A DNA stretch of 5,548 nucleotides from contig DAOWCM010000151.1 in assembly GCA_030639555.1 (NCBI GenBank), forward strand, positions 1 to 5,548, given 5' to 3'. Source of the DNA: Candidatus Eiseniibacteriota bacterium. GTDB lineage: Bacteria; Joyebacterota; Joyebacteria; Joyebacterales; Joyebacteraceae. A program made the translations under genes and the position numbers. The notes beneath the pieces were generated by a model. The model ran no database searches and was not told where the DNA came from. It saw nothing but the letters and a program-made list of their open reading frames with translations. Of the stretch, positions 1 to 5,548 are shown piece after piece. Numbering within the stretch: the first letter of the stretch is position 1; each line of letters begins with the position of its first letter.

Positions 1-387
1 ATCAAAGAGGCGGGGCTGCTGGCGGCCACATACGAGGTGACGTGGCTCGAGGACCCGGGGCACGACTGGGAGATCTCGGGCAGAATCTGGATGCAGTACG
101 GCCAGGCCGAGTCGGTCATCATCGACTACTCCGAGCAGTCGCTGTACGACGCACTCGGCGCCGGCGAAATCAGCGCTGAGCTCAATGCGTCCGGTGTCAC
201 GCTGTTCAACCAGGCACTCGACGACTTCAGGAGCGGCCAGGACCCGGTGCTGTCGTTCTGGATGGACGGCGACGGCTGCGACCCGGCCCCTTCCGGGGAC
301 GACAACCTCAACTTCGACTGGACGGCCCGTATCTACATGTACGTGGTCTCGCCGCTCACGCTGGAGGTCCCCGACCTGTTCGAGTAG
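1..387 (+). CDS. C-terminal part of an unrecognised acidic protein (5' end outside window)
   Basis: The frame is open from the first base and ends at TAG 385-387, so 128 codons are visible and the true start most likely lies to the left. The in-frame GTG at 37 is not a convincing start because the reading frame and amino-acid style continue unchanged upstream and no Shine-Dalgarno sequence is seen. The protein is acidic and rich in aromatic residues (W, Y, F), with alternating short hydrophobic stretches that suggest beta-strands. It ends in TARIYMYVVSPLTLEVPDLFE-like strand residues and has one cysteine. I see no membrane helix or catalytic motif. It could be the end of a secreted or surface beta-rich protein, but I do not recognise the family. 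A palindrome and a strong hairpin follow the stop, so it probably ends its own transcription unit. Confidence 0.6.
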   Translation: MKEAGLLAATYEVTWLEDPGHDWEISGRIWMQYGQAESVIIDYSEQSLYDALGAGEISAELNASGVTLFNQALDDFRSGQDPVLSFWMDGDGCDPAPSGDDNLNFDWTARIYMYVVSPLTLEVPDLFE

Positions 388-389
388 CC

Positions 390-405
390 CGGGCCACGTG
401 GCCCG
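390..405. repeat. Perfect 16-bp palindrome after the first gene
   Basis: CGGGCCACGTGGCCCG reads the same on both strands and starts two bases after the stop codon. In RNA it could form a 6-bp stem with an ACGT loop. It may be the first of two tandem 3'-end hairpins (the next is at 418-454), or a binding site for a dimeric protein. Confidence 0.5.
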
Positions 406-417
406 ACATCATCTGCG

Positions 418-454
418 CTGCGGGGCCGCCGGCACGACGCCGGCGGCCCCGCAG
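418..454 (+). terminator. Perfect 16-bp GC hairpin, probable terminator of the first gene
   Basis: The arms 418-433 and 439-454 are exact reverse complements around the 5-nt loop ACGAC, and nearly all pairs are G-C. The hairpin lies 31 bp after the stop of the first gene and well before the promoter region of the next. There is no T-tract after it (TGTACGGACG follows), so it is not a classical intrinsic terminator. It could be a U-tract-less terminator, an RNA 3'-end stabiliser, or both. The inverted repeat itself is certain; its role is inferred from position. Confidence 0.6.
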
Positions 455-485
455 TGTACGGACGCCGAGGCACAGCACCTGGACA

Positions 486-528
486 GGACGAAGGCCGCGG
501 TACCACGCCCCGCCCGGACGAAGGCCGC
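486..528. repeat. 13-bp direct repeat upstream of the kinase promoter
   Basis: GGACGAAGGCCGC occurs at 486-498 and again, identical, at 516-528, with starts 30 bp apart (about three helical turns). Both copies lie upstream of the promoter-like hexamers at 566-594, centred roughly 80 and 110 bp before the expected transcription start. That placement suits paired activator sites. Regulatory function is inference; the exact repeat is directly visible. Confidence 0.4.
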
Positions 529-565
529 CGTTTGGCCCCTCAGTCGGCACCTTTGGGAAATCTAC

Positions 566-594
566 TATACATCTGAATGGCAATCACGTAGAAT
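566..594 (+). promoter_or_regulatory. Possible sigma70-type promoter of the kinase gene
   Basis: TATACA (566-571, four of six matches to TTGACA) and TAGAAT (589-594, five of six to TATAAT) are separated by 17 bp and sit in a local AT-rich patch of an otherwise GC-rich region. The predicted start is near 601, which gives a leader of about 108 nt to the ATG at 709. The -35 match is weak, which would fit activator dependence together with the direct repeat upstream. Confidence 0.4.
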
Positions 595-695
595 AGGATT
601 GGGTCTGTCCAGGCCACGGGATTCGCGGACAGCAAGCCTCAGGCGCTGCTCCTTGTGACGAGCCACGTCTGCGAGCGAGCGGGGCCGGACCGCCC

Positions 696-699
696 GGAG
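696..699 (+). promoter_or_regulatory. Ribosome-binding site that fixes the kinase start at 709
   Basis: GGAG at 696-699 lies 9 nt before ATG 709. The alternative in-frame GTG at 655 has no comparable purine-rich motif before it, and it would add 18 residues that the kinase family does not have. Family members typically begin MIG-x-T-x-S-HYRI, as seen from 709. Confidence 0.65.
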
Positions 700-708
700 C
701 GTCTGCTT

Positions 709-3312
709 ATGATCGGCGAGACGGTGAGTCACTATCGAATAACGGAGAAGCTCGGCGGCGGAGGCATGGGCATCGTCTACCGAGCCGAGGACACCAGGCT
801 CCAGCGCACGGTCGCGCTCAAGTTCCTCTCCCCCGAACTCACTCGCGACGAGCGTGCCAAGCACCGGTTCCTCGCGGAGGCTCAGGCCGCTTCCCGGCTC
901 GACCATCCCAACATCTGCACCATCCACGAAATCGAGGAGACCGAGGACGGACAGCTCTTCCTCGTTCTGTCGTGCTACGAAGGTGAGACGGTGAGGGAGC
1001 GACTGGAGAGGGGCCCCATGCCCGTCGACGAGGCGATCGGCCTCGCTGTCCACGTCGCCAGGGGTCTGGAGGCGGCCCACGCTAAGGGCATCGTCCACCG
1101 GGATATCAAACCAGCCAACATTTTCCTGACGAACGACAACCGGGCGAAGATACTCGACTTCGGTCTCGCGAAGCTCAGCGGGCAGACGAGGATCACGAGG
1201 ATCGGCAGTACGGTGGGAACCGTTGCCTACATGTCGCCGGAGCAGGCGCACGGTGGCGACGTCCAGGCTTCGACGGACATATGGTCGCTCGGCGTCGTGC
1301 TCTACGAAGCCTTGACCGGCGGACTGCCGTTCTCCGGCGAACGACCAGAGTCGGTGCTCTACTCCGTCGTACACGAGGAGCCCGAGCCGCTGGGCGCGCT
1401 GCGGCACGACGCGCCGCCGGAGCTCGAGGCGATCGTCGACAGGTGCTTGAGGAAGGACCCCGCCGAACGTTTTGCCAGCGCGGCTGAGCTGGTCTCCGCC
1501 CTCGAGCCGCTGGGGCGCGGGCGCACGTCCGGCTCTTCTCTCATTGGGATCGGTTCCACAACGAGAATCCCGGTTCTGCCCACGCGGAGGCGTGGGCTCG
1601 TTGTGGCAGCGGCGGTCGTGCTGGTGCTGGCCTGCGTGGGGCTCTTCGCGCTGCCTCAGAGCAGAAGCGTGGTTCGAAGCTGGTTCGGCGGCACGGGGCT
1701 GCCGGACCTGAAACAACTGGCGGTCCTCCCCTTCCAGGATGCGGGCGACGACGGGTCGGACGCGGCGTTCGCCGATGGCCTGCGTCACCACCTGACATTC
1801 AGGCTCAGCCGGCTCGAGCGGCTCGACCCCAACTTCCGCGTCATCCCCGCGGCCGAGGTGGACAGACACGGCGTCACGACACCCACGAAGGCCCTCGACG
1901 TCTCGGGTGCAACGCTCGCACTCACGGGCACAGTCGAGCGCAACGGCGATGATGTCAGCATGGGGCTTGACCTCGTGGATACGCGATCGCGCCGCAGGCT
2001 GAGATCCTGGCGGTGCCAGGATAACCTGGCGAACGTCGCCGCGTTTCAGGAGGACCCCGTTGTCGCGACGGCGGACATGCTGGGACTCACCCTCGAGGAG
2101 CGGACCCGCCGGACGCCGGCCGCGGGGGGCACTACCGTCCCGAGTGCGTTCGCCGCGTACGTGCGTGGCCTCGGACGGCTGTGGGCCGCGAAGGACGACT
2201 CGACCGACCACACGGCAGACGCGATCGCTCTGCTGGAAAGGGCAACGGCGCTGGACCCCGCATTCGCGCTCGCACACGCCGACCTCGGCCGGGCGCACTG
2301 GAAGGCGTTCGAGGCGACGAAGGACCCGGAGGAATCGAGGAAAGCGGCGGAAAGCGCGCGGCGCGCGACCGAGCTGGACGACCCCGTGGCTGCCGCTCAC
2401 GTGACGCTGGGACTCATCGAGGTCCAGGCAGAGGACTACTCCTCGGCCGTTCGGGAGTTCAGGCGCGCGCTCGACATAGATCCGCTCAACAGAGAGGCGC
2501 GGCATGAGTTCGCCACGGCAAGCATGTATGCTGGTGACTTCGCTCTCGCCGAGATCACCTTCAAAGAGGCGGTCGAGATCAGGCGGAAGCACTGGTCCGC
2601 GCACTACGCCCTGGGATTCTTCTACTACGCGCGGGGTCGAAACGATGACGCGCTGCGGGTGCTGAGCGAAGCCGTCGCACTCGCCCCACGTAACCCGTCG
2701 CCCTACACTCTCATCGGCGCCATCTACTACGACACGGACCGGCTTGACGAAGCATGGATCATGATGGAGCGATCTGCGGAGGTAGCGCCATCGTCGAGGG
2801 CCTACAACAACCTTGGCACGCTCTACTTCGCCGAGGCTCGCTACGCCGACGCATTGAGGATGTACGAAGTGGCCCTGGAGCTGGACGACACGGGCTACAT
2901 GACCTGGGGCAATCTCGCGACGGCCTGCGATGTAATGGAGAGCAACGAAGAGCGGGCAACCGAGTGCTACGGCCGTGCCGTCGAGCTCGCGCAGGAGCAG
3001 CTCAAGCTCACCCCTCGCGATGCGAATCTCCTGGCGTTGATGGCCTCCTACAGCGCCGAACTCGGCGACACCGCGAGAACACGCGGCCTCTTGAGTAGAA
3101 CGGTCGAACTCCAGCCCGACGACGATCAGGTGATGTTCTACATCGGCATGACTCACGAGGTCCTGGGCGACAGGGAGGCGGCGCTCGACTGGATCGGCAG
3201 GGCGTTGGAGAACGGCTTCTCAGAGGACCTGGTGGAGAGTACGCCCGCACTGCGGGATTTCTGTACCGATGAACGCTACCGGGGCTTGGTCCAGCGCGGT
3301 AGCGGCAGATAG
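709..3312 (+). CDS. Membrane-anchored Ser/Thr protein kinase with TolB-N-like and TPR region
   Basis: This 867-residue protein is a complete bacterial Hanks-type serine/threonine kinase fused to a sensor or scaffold half. Residues about 9-270 form the kinase domain: glycine loop GGGGMG (16-21), ATP-binding Lys38 in VALK, helix-C Glu57, catalytic HRDIKPAN with Asp132, DFG with Asp150, a Thr/Ser-rich activation loop, then YMSPEQ and DIWSLG. All key residues are present, and the HRD arginine marks an RD kinase probably activated by loop phosphorylation. A Pro/Arg-containing linker leads to one hydrophobic helix (about 297-315). Residues about 335-465 resemble the TolB N-terminal (FlgO/CadC-like) domain, starting LAVLPF and followed by FADGL. 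About ten TPR units fill 478-855. The expected topology is kinase in the cytoplasm with TolB-N-like and TPR parts across the membrane; this is inferred. Substrate and signal are unknown. The start is supported by GGAG 9 nt upstream, and the gene appears monocistronic. Confidence 0.96.
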   Translation: MIGETVSHYRITEKLGGGGMGIVYRAEDTRLQRTVALKFLSPELTRDERAKHRFLAEAQAASRLDHPNICTIHEIEETEDGQLFLVLSCYEGETVRERLERGPMPVDEAIGLAVHVARGLEAAHAKGIVHRDIKPANIFLTNDNRAKILDFGLAKLSGQTRITRIGSTVGTVAYMSPEQAHGGDVQASTDIWSLGVVLYEALTGGLPFSGERPESVLYSVVHEEPEPLGALRHDAPPELEAIVDRCLRKDPAERFASAAELVSALEPLGRGRTSGSSLIGIGSTTRIPVLPTRRRGLVVAAAVVLVLACVGLFALPQSRSVVRSWFGGTGLPDLKQLAVLPFQDAGDDGSDAAFADGLRHHLTFRLSRLERLDPNFRVIPAAEVDRHGVTTPTKALDVSGATLALTGTVERNGDDVSMGLDLVDTRSRRRLRSWRCQDNLANVAAFQEDPVVATADMLGLTLEERTRRTPAAGGTTVPSAFAAYVRGLGRLWAAKDDSTDHTADAIALLERATALDPAFALAHADLGRAHWKAFEATKDPEESRKAAESARRATELDDPVAAAHVTLGLIEVQAEDYSSAVREFRRALDIDPLNREARHEFATASMYAGDFALAEITFKEAVEIRRKHWSAHYALGFFYYARGRNDDALRVLSEAVALAPRNPSPYTLIGAIYYDTDRLDEAWIMMERSAEVAPSSRAYNNLGTLYFAEARYADALRMYEVALELDDTGYMTWGNLATACDVMESNEERATECYGRAVELAQEQLKLTPRDANLLALMASYSAELGDTARTRGLLSRTVELQPDDDQVMFYIGMTHEVLGDREAALDWIGRALENGFSEDLVESTPALRDFCTDERYRGLVQRGSGR

Positions 3313-3324
3313 CACGGACCCAAG

Positions 3325-3358
3325 CGGGACCGAGCGCAGGCGCCTGCGCTCGATCCCG
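3325..3358 (+). terminator. GC-rich hairpin after the kinase, probable terminator
   Basis: Arms 3325-3341 and 3342-3358 are complementary at 16 of 17 positions. The core, 3332-3351, is a perfect 20-bp palindrome (GAGCGCAGGCGCCTGCGCTC). In RNA the tip must open into a small GCGC loop. The element starts 12 bp after the kinase stop. No T-tract follows (ACTACAGGAG), as with the hairpin after the first gene. Its position supports a 3'-end role. Because it is palindromic DNA, a protein-binding site is an alternative. Confidence 0.55.
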
Positions 3359-3378
3359 ACTACAGGAGCCGCTGGAGA

Positions 3379-3412
3379 CGCCCCGCGCTTCGAGCGGGAG
3401 GAATGCGGGGCG
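3379..3412 (+). repeat. Inverted repeat with two alternative pairings before the small gene
   Basis: CGCCCCGC (3379-3386) is complementary to GCGGGGCG (3405-3412). Part of the left arm, CCCGC (3382-3386), can instead pair with GCGGG (3394-3398), so two mutually exclusive stems are possible in the untranslated stretch between the kinase and the cupredoxin-like gene. The complementarity is visible. A switching role is speculative. Confidence 0.3.
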
Positions 3413-3522
3413 GAGAGCTCGCGGACTCAGTGCGAAGGATGCGCCTGACTCCGGGACGCTTGAGCCGGCGGAGGTCGACGCGACCTGGTTCATCGCGGAG
3501 ACCACAGACGGAGTGGACCGAA

Positions 3523-3542
3523 GGGCCTGAGGCCCGAGGAGG
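3523..3542 (+). promoter_or_regulatory. Small hairpin abutting a strong Shine-Dalgarno sequence
   Basis: GGGCC (3523-3527) and GGCCC (3531-3535) can form a stem with a TGA loop. One base later comes AGGAGG (3537-3542), a perfect Shine-Dalgarno sequence 5 nt before ATG 3548. The strong site fixes the start of the small gene and suggests high translation. The hairpin does not cover the site, so any effect on initiation is uncertain. Confidence 0.6.
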
Positions 3543-3547
3543 AAGAG

Positions 3548-3904
3548 ATGATCACTCCACCCGTGGAGAAGACGAGGATCGTAGATATCCTCAAGGTACC
3601 GGACGCGAAGCAGCCTGGCGGCTTCGCGATGATGATCAAACCAATCGAGGCGAACCCCGGCGATACAATTCACTGGAGGGCCAACGGCAAGGACGGCGGT
3701 ACAGAGCACGTCCTCAGCATATGGTCCCCGAAACAGGGTCTGTTCGTCACGCCCTTGGTCGCCGTGATGCACGAGGGACCGGTTGCGGCGACGATCTTAG
3801 AGACCGCTCCGGACGGTGTCTACGAGTACTGCATCTACGATCACACCGAGCACAAGTTCGTGACCTGCGAGTCGCACCCGAGGATCGAGATCCCGAAGCC
3901 CTAG
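3548..3904 (+). CDS. Small cupredoxin-like protein, possible metal-binding, no signal peptide
   Basis: A 118-residue protein starts at ATG 3548 behind AGGAGG with 5-nt spacing. It appears to be one beta-sandwich domain. The segment NPGDTIHW (36-43) and the C-terminal strand with YEYC (92-95) followed by ESHPRIEI (108-115) resemble the cupredoxin fold, in which GD-x-x-x-W and a late Y-x-F/Y-x-C strand are typical. Possible ligands are His42, His54, Met74, His75, Cys95, His99, His102, Cys107 and His110. The spacing (Cys95, His99, no late Met) departs from the classic blue-copper Cys-x4-His-x4-Met pattern. No signal peptide or membrane helix is visible, so a cytoplasmic location is likely, unusual for cupredoxins. 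It stands alone between the kinase and the nuclease, 235 bp after the kinase. I am confident that it is a gene, much less so of the fold and function. Confidence 0.8.
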   Translation: MITPPVEKTRIVDILKVPDAKQPGGFAMMIKPIEANPGDTIHWRANGKDGGTEHVLSIWSPKQGLFVTPLVAVMHEGPVAATILETAPDGVYEYCIYDHTEHKFVTCESHPRIEIPKP

Positions 3905-3909
3905 CCGAG

Positions 3910-3942
3910 GCGTGACCCACGCAGGGCGTCGAATCCCGACGC
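3910..3942 (+). repeat. Two small tandem hairpins after the small gene
   Basis: GCGTG (3910-3914) pairs with CACGC (3918-3922) around ACC. GCGTCG (3926-3931) pairs with CGACGC (3937-3942) around AATCC. They begin 5 bp after the stop codon. They are short and lack a T-tract, and probably assist 3'-end formation together with the larger hairpin at 3976-4004. Confidence 0.35.
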
Positions 3943-3975
3943 GGCTCCACCTCCCCACGGCCCACACCGATCTAG

Positions 3976-4004
3976 CGGGCAGGGACGAACCCGAGCCCTG
4001 CCCG
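3976..4004 (+). terminator. 9-bp-stem GC hairpin, probable terminator of the small gene
   Basis: CGGGCAGGG (3976-3984) is exactly complementary to CCCTGCCCG (3996-4004), with an 11-nt loop. A further 7-bp hairpin (4004-4010 with 4014-4020, containing a G-U pair) follows directly. The element lies between the small gene and the next promoter, as expected for a terminator, but has no U-tract. Confidence 0.5.
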
Positions 4005-4050
4005 AGGTGTGGCATACCTCTAGAATTCCTGAACAAACACTCAACTATCA

Positions 4051-4080
4051 TTGACACAGCACCGTTACATATGATATACT
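4051..4080 (+). promoter_or_regulatory. Near-consensus sigma70-type promoter with extended -10
   Basis: TTGACA (4051-4056) is a perfect -35 hexamer. After an 18-bp spacer comes TATACT (4075-4080), five of six matches to the -10 consensus, preceded by TG and one base (4072-4073), the extended -10 motif. The whole lies in an AT-rich island in GC-rich DNA. The predicted start is near 4087, giving a leader of about 90 nt to the nuclease ATG. This is the best promoter in the window and implies strong, possibly constitutive, expression. Confidence 0.75.
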
Positions 4081-4105
4081 CGCAGTTACGGTGGAACTGG
4101 CCAGG

Positions 4106-4163
4106 CGGACGGAACGCACGTTTCGTCCGGCACTGACGGAGTACGCCTGGCAGGCGGTCGTAC
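4106..4163 (+). promoter_or_regulatory. Two hairpins in the nuclease mRNA leader
   Basis: CGGACGGAAC (4106-4115) pairs with 4120-4129 (one G-U) around GCAC. CGCCT (4144-4148) pairs with AGGCG (4152-4156) around GGC, with flanking GTAC arms at 4141-4144 and 4160-4163 giving a bulged alternative. The second stem ends 9 nt before the GAGGA ribosome-binding site (4166-4170), which is 7 nt before ATG 4178. The leader could affect mRNA stability or translation. No known riboswitch class is recognised. Confidence 0.35.
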
Positions 4164-4177
4164 CCGAGGATTCCCCT

Positions 4178-5548
4178 ATGCAGAAGTCTCGCAGAACCGG
4201 GCGTACCCCGGATCTCGCCGTTGCGGTCGTGGTTCTGGCCACGGCGCTCACCGCGCTTCTCCCCCAGCCGGCGGCGGCCGTCAGGGTCGTCACCTACAAC
4301 ATCCTCAACTTCCCGGGCAGCACCGGCGCCGCCCGCGAGGACGACTTCCGTACCGTCGTCCAGGAACTCGACGCCGATGTACTGGTCGTCCAGGAGATGC
4401 TCAGCCAGACGGGTGTCAACCAGTTCCTCAACAACGTACTCAACTACGGCGCCCCGGGCACTTACGCCGCGGGGCCGTTCGTCAACGGCCCCGACACCGA
4501 CAACGCGCTCTTCTACCGCGTGTCGACGATCGACTTCGTCTCCACCCAGCAGATCTCCACGGCGCTCAGGGACATCTCCGAGTACATCGTCAGACCGGTC
4601 GGCTACTCTTCCGCCGACGCCGAACTCAGGGTCTACTCGCAGCATCTCAAGGCCGGCTCCAGCTCTTTGGACCAGTCGAAGCGACTCGCCGAAGCGACGA
4701 TCCTCCGCAACCACATGAACACATTCCCTGCGGGCGGCCATTTCATGGTCGCCGGGGACCTGAACATCAGGGCCAGCAGCGAGAGCGCGTATCAGAAGCT
4801 CGTCGGCAGCGAGGCGAACAACAACGGGCGGGTCAAGGACCCGCTCGATGAGCCCGGCACATGGCACGACAACTACAGCTTCGCCTGGATCCACACCCAG
4901 TCGCCTCGCACGACATCGTTCGGCGGCGGTGCGACGGGCGGCATGGACGACAGGTTCGACCAGACACTCATCTCGTACGCCCTCGATGACGGCGAGGGGT
5001 TGGACTACATCGCGGACAGCTACGTCTCGTACGGGAACGACGGCTATCACTTCAACATGGCCATCAACTCCGGAACGAACTACGCCGTGGGAAGCATCAT
5101 CGCCGACGCCCTCCACGAGGCGGCCGACCACCTGCCGGTCTACGCCGACTTTCAGGTACCCGCCCGCATCGACGCACAGACGGCGATGGACTTCGGGGAT
5201 GCCATCGTGGGTTCGTTTGTCGCGCTTCCGCTGATCGTGGAGAACGTCGCGGTTCCGCCCGCCGACGAACTCGACTACACCCTCGCGGCGCCGGCCGGAT
5301 TCAGTGTCGCGAGCGGGCCACATGAACTGGCGGTCGGTGCCTCCGCGGACCACGACGTTTCGATGGACACGTCGGCGGCCGGCGTCCTCTCGGGCATACT
5401 CACGATCGCATCGGACGACGTCGACTATCCGTCGTGGAGCGTGGCGCTGTCGGGCACGTCCCTGGATCATGCCGTTCCATCTCTCAGCGACTCCGGGGTC
5501 CTCCTTACCGATACTCTGGACTTCGGCGCTCACGGAGAAGGTGAGTTC
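4178..5548 (+). CDS. Secreted endonuclease/exonuclease/phosphatase-family protein with Ig-like repeats (3' end outside window)
   Basis: The frame is open from ATG 4178 to the last base (457 codons, no stop), so the C-terminus is missing. GAGGA lies 7 nt before the start. Residues 1-34 form a Sec signal peptide: basic QKSRR, hydrophobic 13-28, likely cleavage after PAAA. Residues 35-325 are an endonuclease/exonuclease/phosphatase (DNase I-like) domain with the full metal and catalytic set: Asn41 in TYN, Glu73 in QE, His156 in SQHLKAG, Asp194 and Asn196 in GDLN, Asp261 in FDQ, and Asp317-His318 in DHLPV. It should hydrolyse phosphodiesters in a Mg-dependent way outside the cytoplasm; DNA, RNA or phospholipid head groups are all possible substrates. 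From about 330 a choice-of-anchor-D-like beta domain begins (MDFG 337-340, ending SGTSL near 429), and a second unit starts at LDFG 447-450. The visible part has no cysteine. A C-terminal sorting or FlgD-like domain may follow beyond the window. Confidence 0.93.
   Translation, partial: MQKSRRTGRTPDLAVAVVVLATALTALLPQPAAAVRVVTYNILNFPGSTGAAREDDFRTVVQELDADVLVVQEMLSQTGVNQFLNNVLNYGAPGTYAAGPFVNGPDTDNALFYRVSTIDFVSTQQISTALRDISEYIVRPVGYSSADAELRVYSQHLKAGSSSLDQSKRLAEATILRNHMNTFPAGGHFMVAGDLNIRASSESAYQKLVGSEANNNGRVKDPLDEPGTWHDNYSFAWIHTQSPRTTSFGGGATGGMDDRFDQTLISYALDDGEGLDYIADSYVSYGNDGYHFNMAINSGTNYAVGSIIADALHEAADHLPVYADFQVPARIDAQTAMDFGDAIVGSFVALPLIVENVAVPPADELDYTLAAPAGFSVASGPHELAVGASADHDVSMDTSAAGVLSGILTIASDDVDYPSWSVALSGTSLDHAVPSLSDSGVLLTDTLDFGAHGEGEF

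Larger units (their letters stand above)
388..708. other. Intergenic region between the first gene and the kinase
   Basis: This 321-bp gap holds, in order: a 16-bp palindrome, a strong hairpin, a 13-bp direct repeat, an AT-richer stretch (about 550-600) with promoter-like hexamers, and a leader of about 108 nt ending in the kinase ribosome-binding site. Reading frames through it have no family resemblance and cross the hairpin and promoter elements, so I see no gene here. Confidence 0.7.

Noticed and set aside
655..708. Upstream GTG start for the kinase, adding 18 residues
   Set aside because: There is no Shine-Dalgarno sequence before it, the added residues do not resemble the family, and ATG 709 has GGAG at 9-nt spacing and gives the typical N-terminus.
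565..3156. 863-codon open frame on the minus strand opposite the kinase gene
   Set aside because: It mirrors the kinase codons in a GC-rich gene, is arginine/valine-rich without any domain, and the + strand protein is beyond doubt.
3008..3772. 254-codon minus-strand frame across the kinase 3' end and small gene
   Set aside because: It is Ser/Arg/Pro-rich without motifs and overlaps two better supported genes and the hairpin at 3325-3358.
3912..4136. 74-codon + strand frame with one CPRCG motif, like half a zinc ribbon
   Set aside because: It starts at GTG 8 bp after the small gene without a properly spaced ribosome-binding site, runs through three hairpins and a near-consensus promoter, and has only one CxxC pair.
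3797..5533. 578-codon open frame on the minus strand opposite the nuclease gene
   Set aside because: Its translation is low-complexity Arg/Val/Asp/Gly without motifs, it crosses the promoter at 4051-4080, and the opposite strand encodes a complete set of DNase I-like motifs.
1..5548. Possible defence, mobile or CRISPR system
   Set aside because: No repeat-spacer array, transposase, integrase, terminal inverted repeats or toxin-antitoxin pair was seen. The kinase and nuclease are widely spaced with separate signals and do not look like one operon.

Overview
The window is GC-rich bacterial DNA with four protein-coding genes, all on the + strand. They are the 3' end of an unrecognised gene (1-387), a large membrane-anchored Ser/Thr protein kinase with TPR repeats (709-3312), a small cupredoxin-like protein rich in histidine and cysteine (3548-3904), and the 5' part of a secreted endonuclease/exonuclease/phosphatase-family protein with Ig-like repeats that runs off the right edge (4178-5548). 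No rRNA, tRNA, CRISPR array, insertion sequence or phage gene was seen.

Two traits suggest an environmental, Gram-negative-type bacterium from a poorly cultured lineage. One is a Hanks-type kinase joined through a membrane helix to a TolB-N-like and TPR region. The other is a Sec-exported nuclease followed by choice-of-anchor-D-like repeats. This combination is common in groups such as Acidobacteriota, Eisenbacteria or Krumholzibacteriota. The taxonomic placement is inference from protein architecture only.

Layout: the first gene ends at 387 and is followed by a 16-bp palindrome and a perfect 16-bp-stem hairpin. A 13-bp direct repeat and an AT-richer promoter-like stretch then lead into the kinase, whose best start is the ATG at 709, not the in-frame GTG at 655. 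After the kinase stop comes another GC-rich hairpin and a structured 235-bp gap. The cupredoxin-like gene follows, with a very strong Shine-Dalgarno sequence. Its 3' side carries several small hairpins and a 9-bp-stem hairpin (3976-4004). A near-consensus sigma70-type promoter (TTGACA, 18 bp, extended -10 TATACT) and a leader with two hairpins precede the nuclease gene.

The genes look like separate transcription units, or at most loosely coupled ones, because each intergenic gap is 235-321 bp and holds hairpins or a promoter. Nothing shows a shared pathway. The kinase would sense or scaffold across the membrane, the small protein may bind metal, and the nuclease would act outside the cytoplasm. 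I see no clear evidence of a new multi-gene system. The items most worth a second look are the metal-ligand-rich small protein, the repeated U-tract-less hairpins at gene ends, and the structured leaders.
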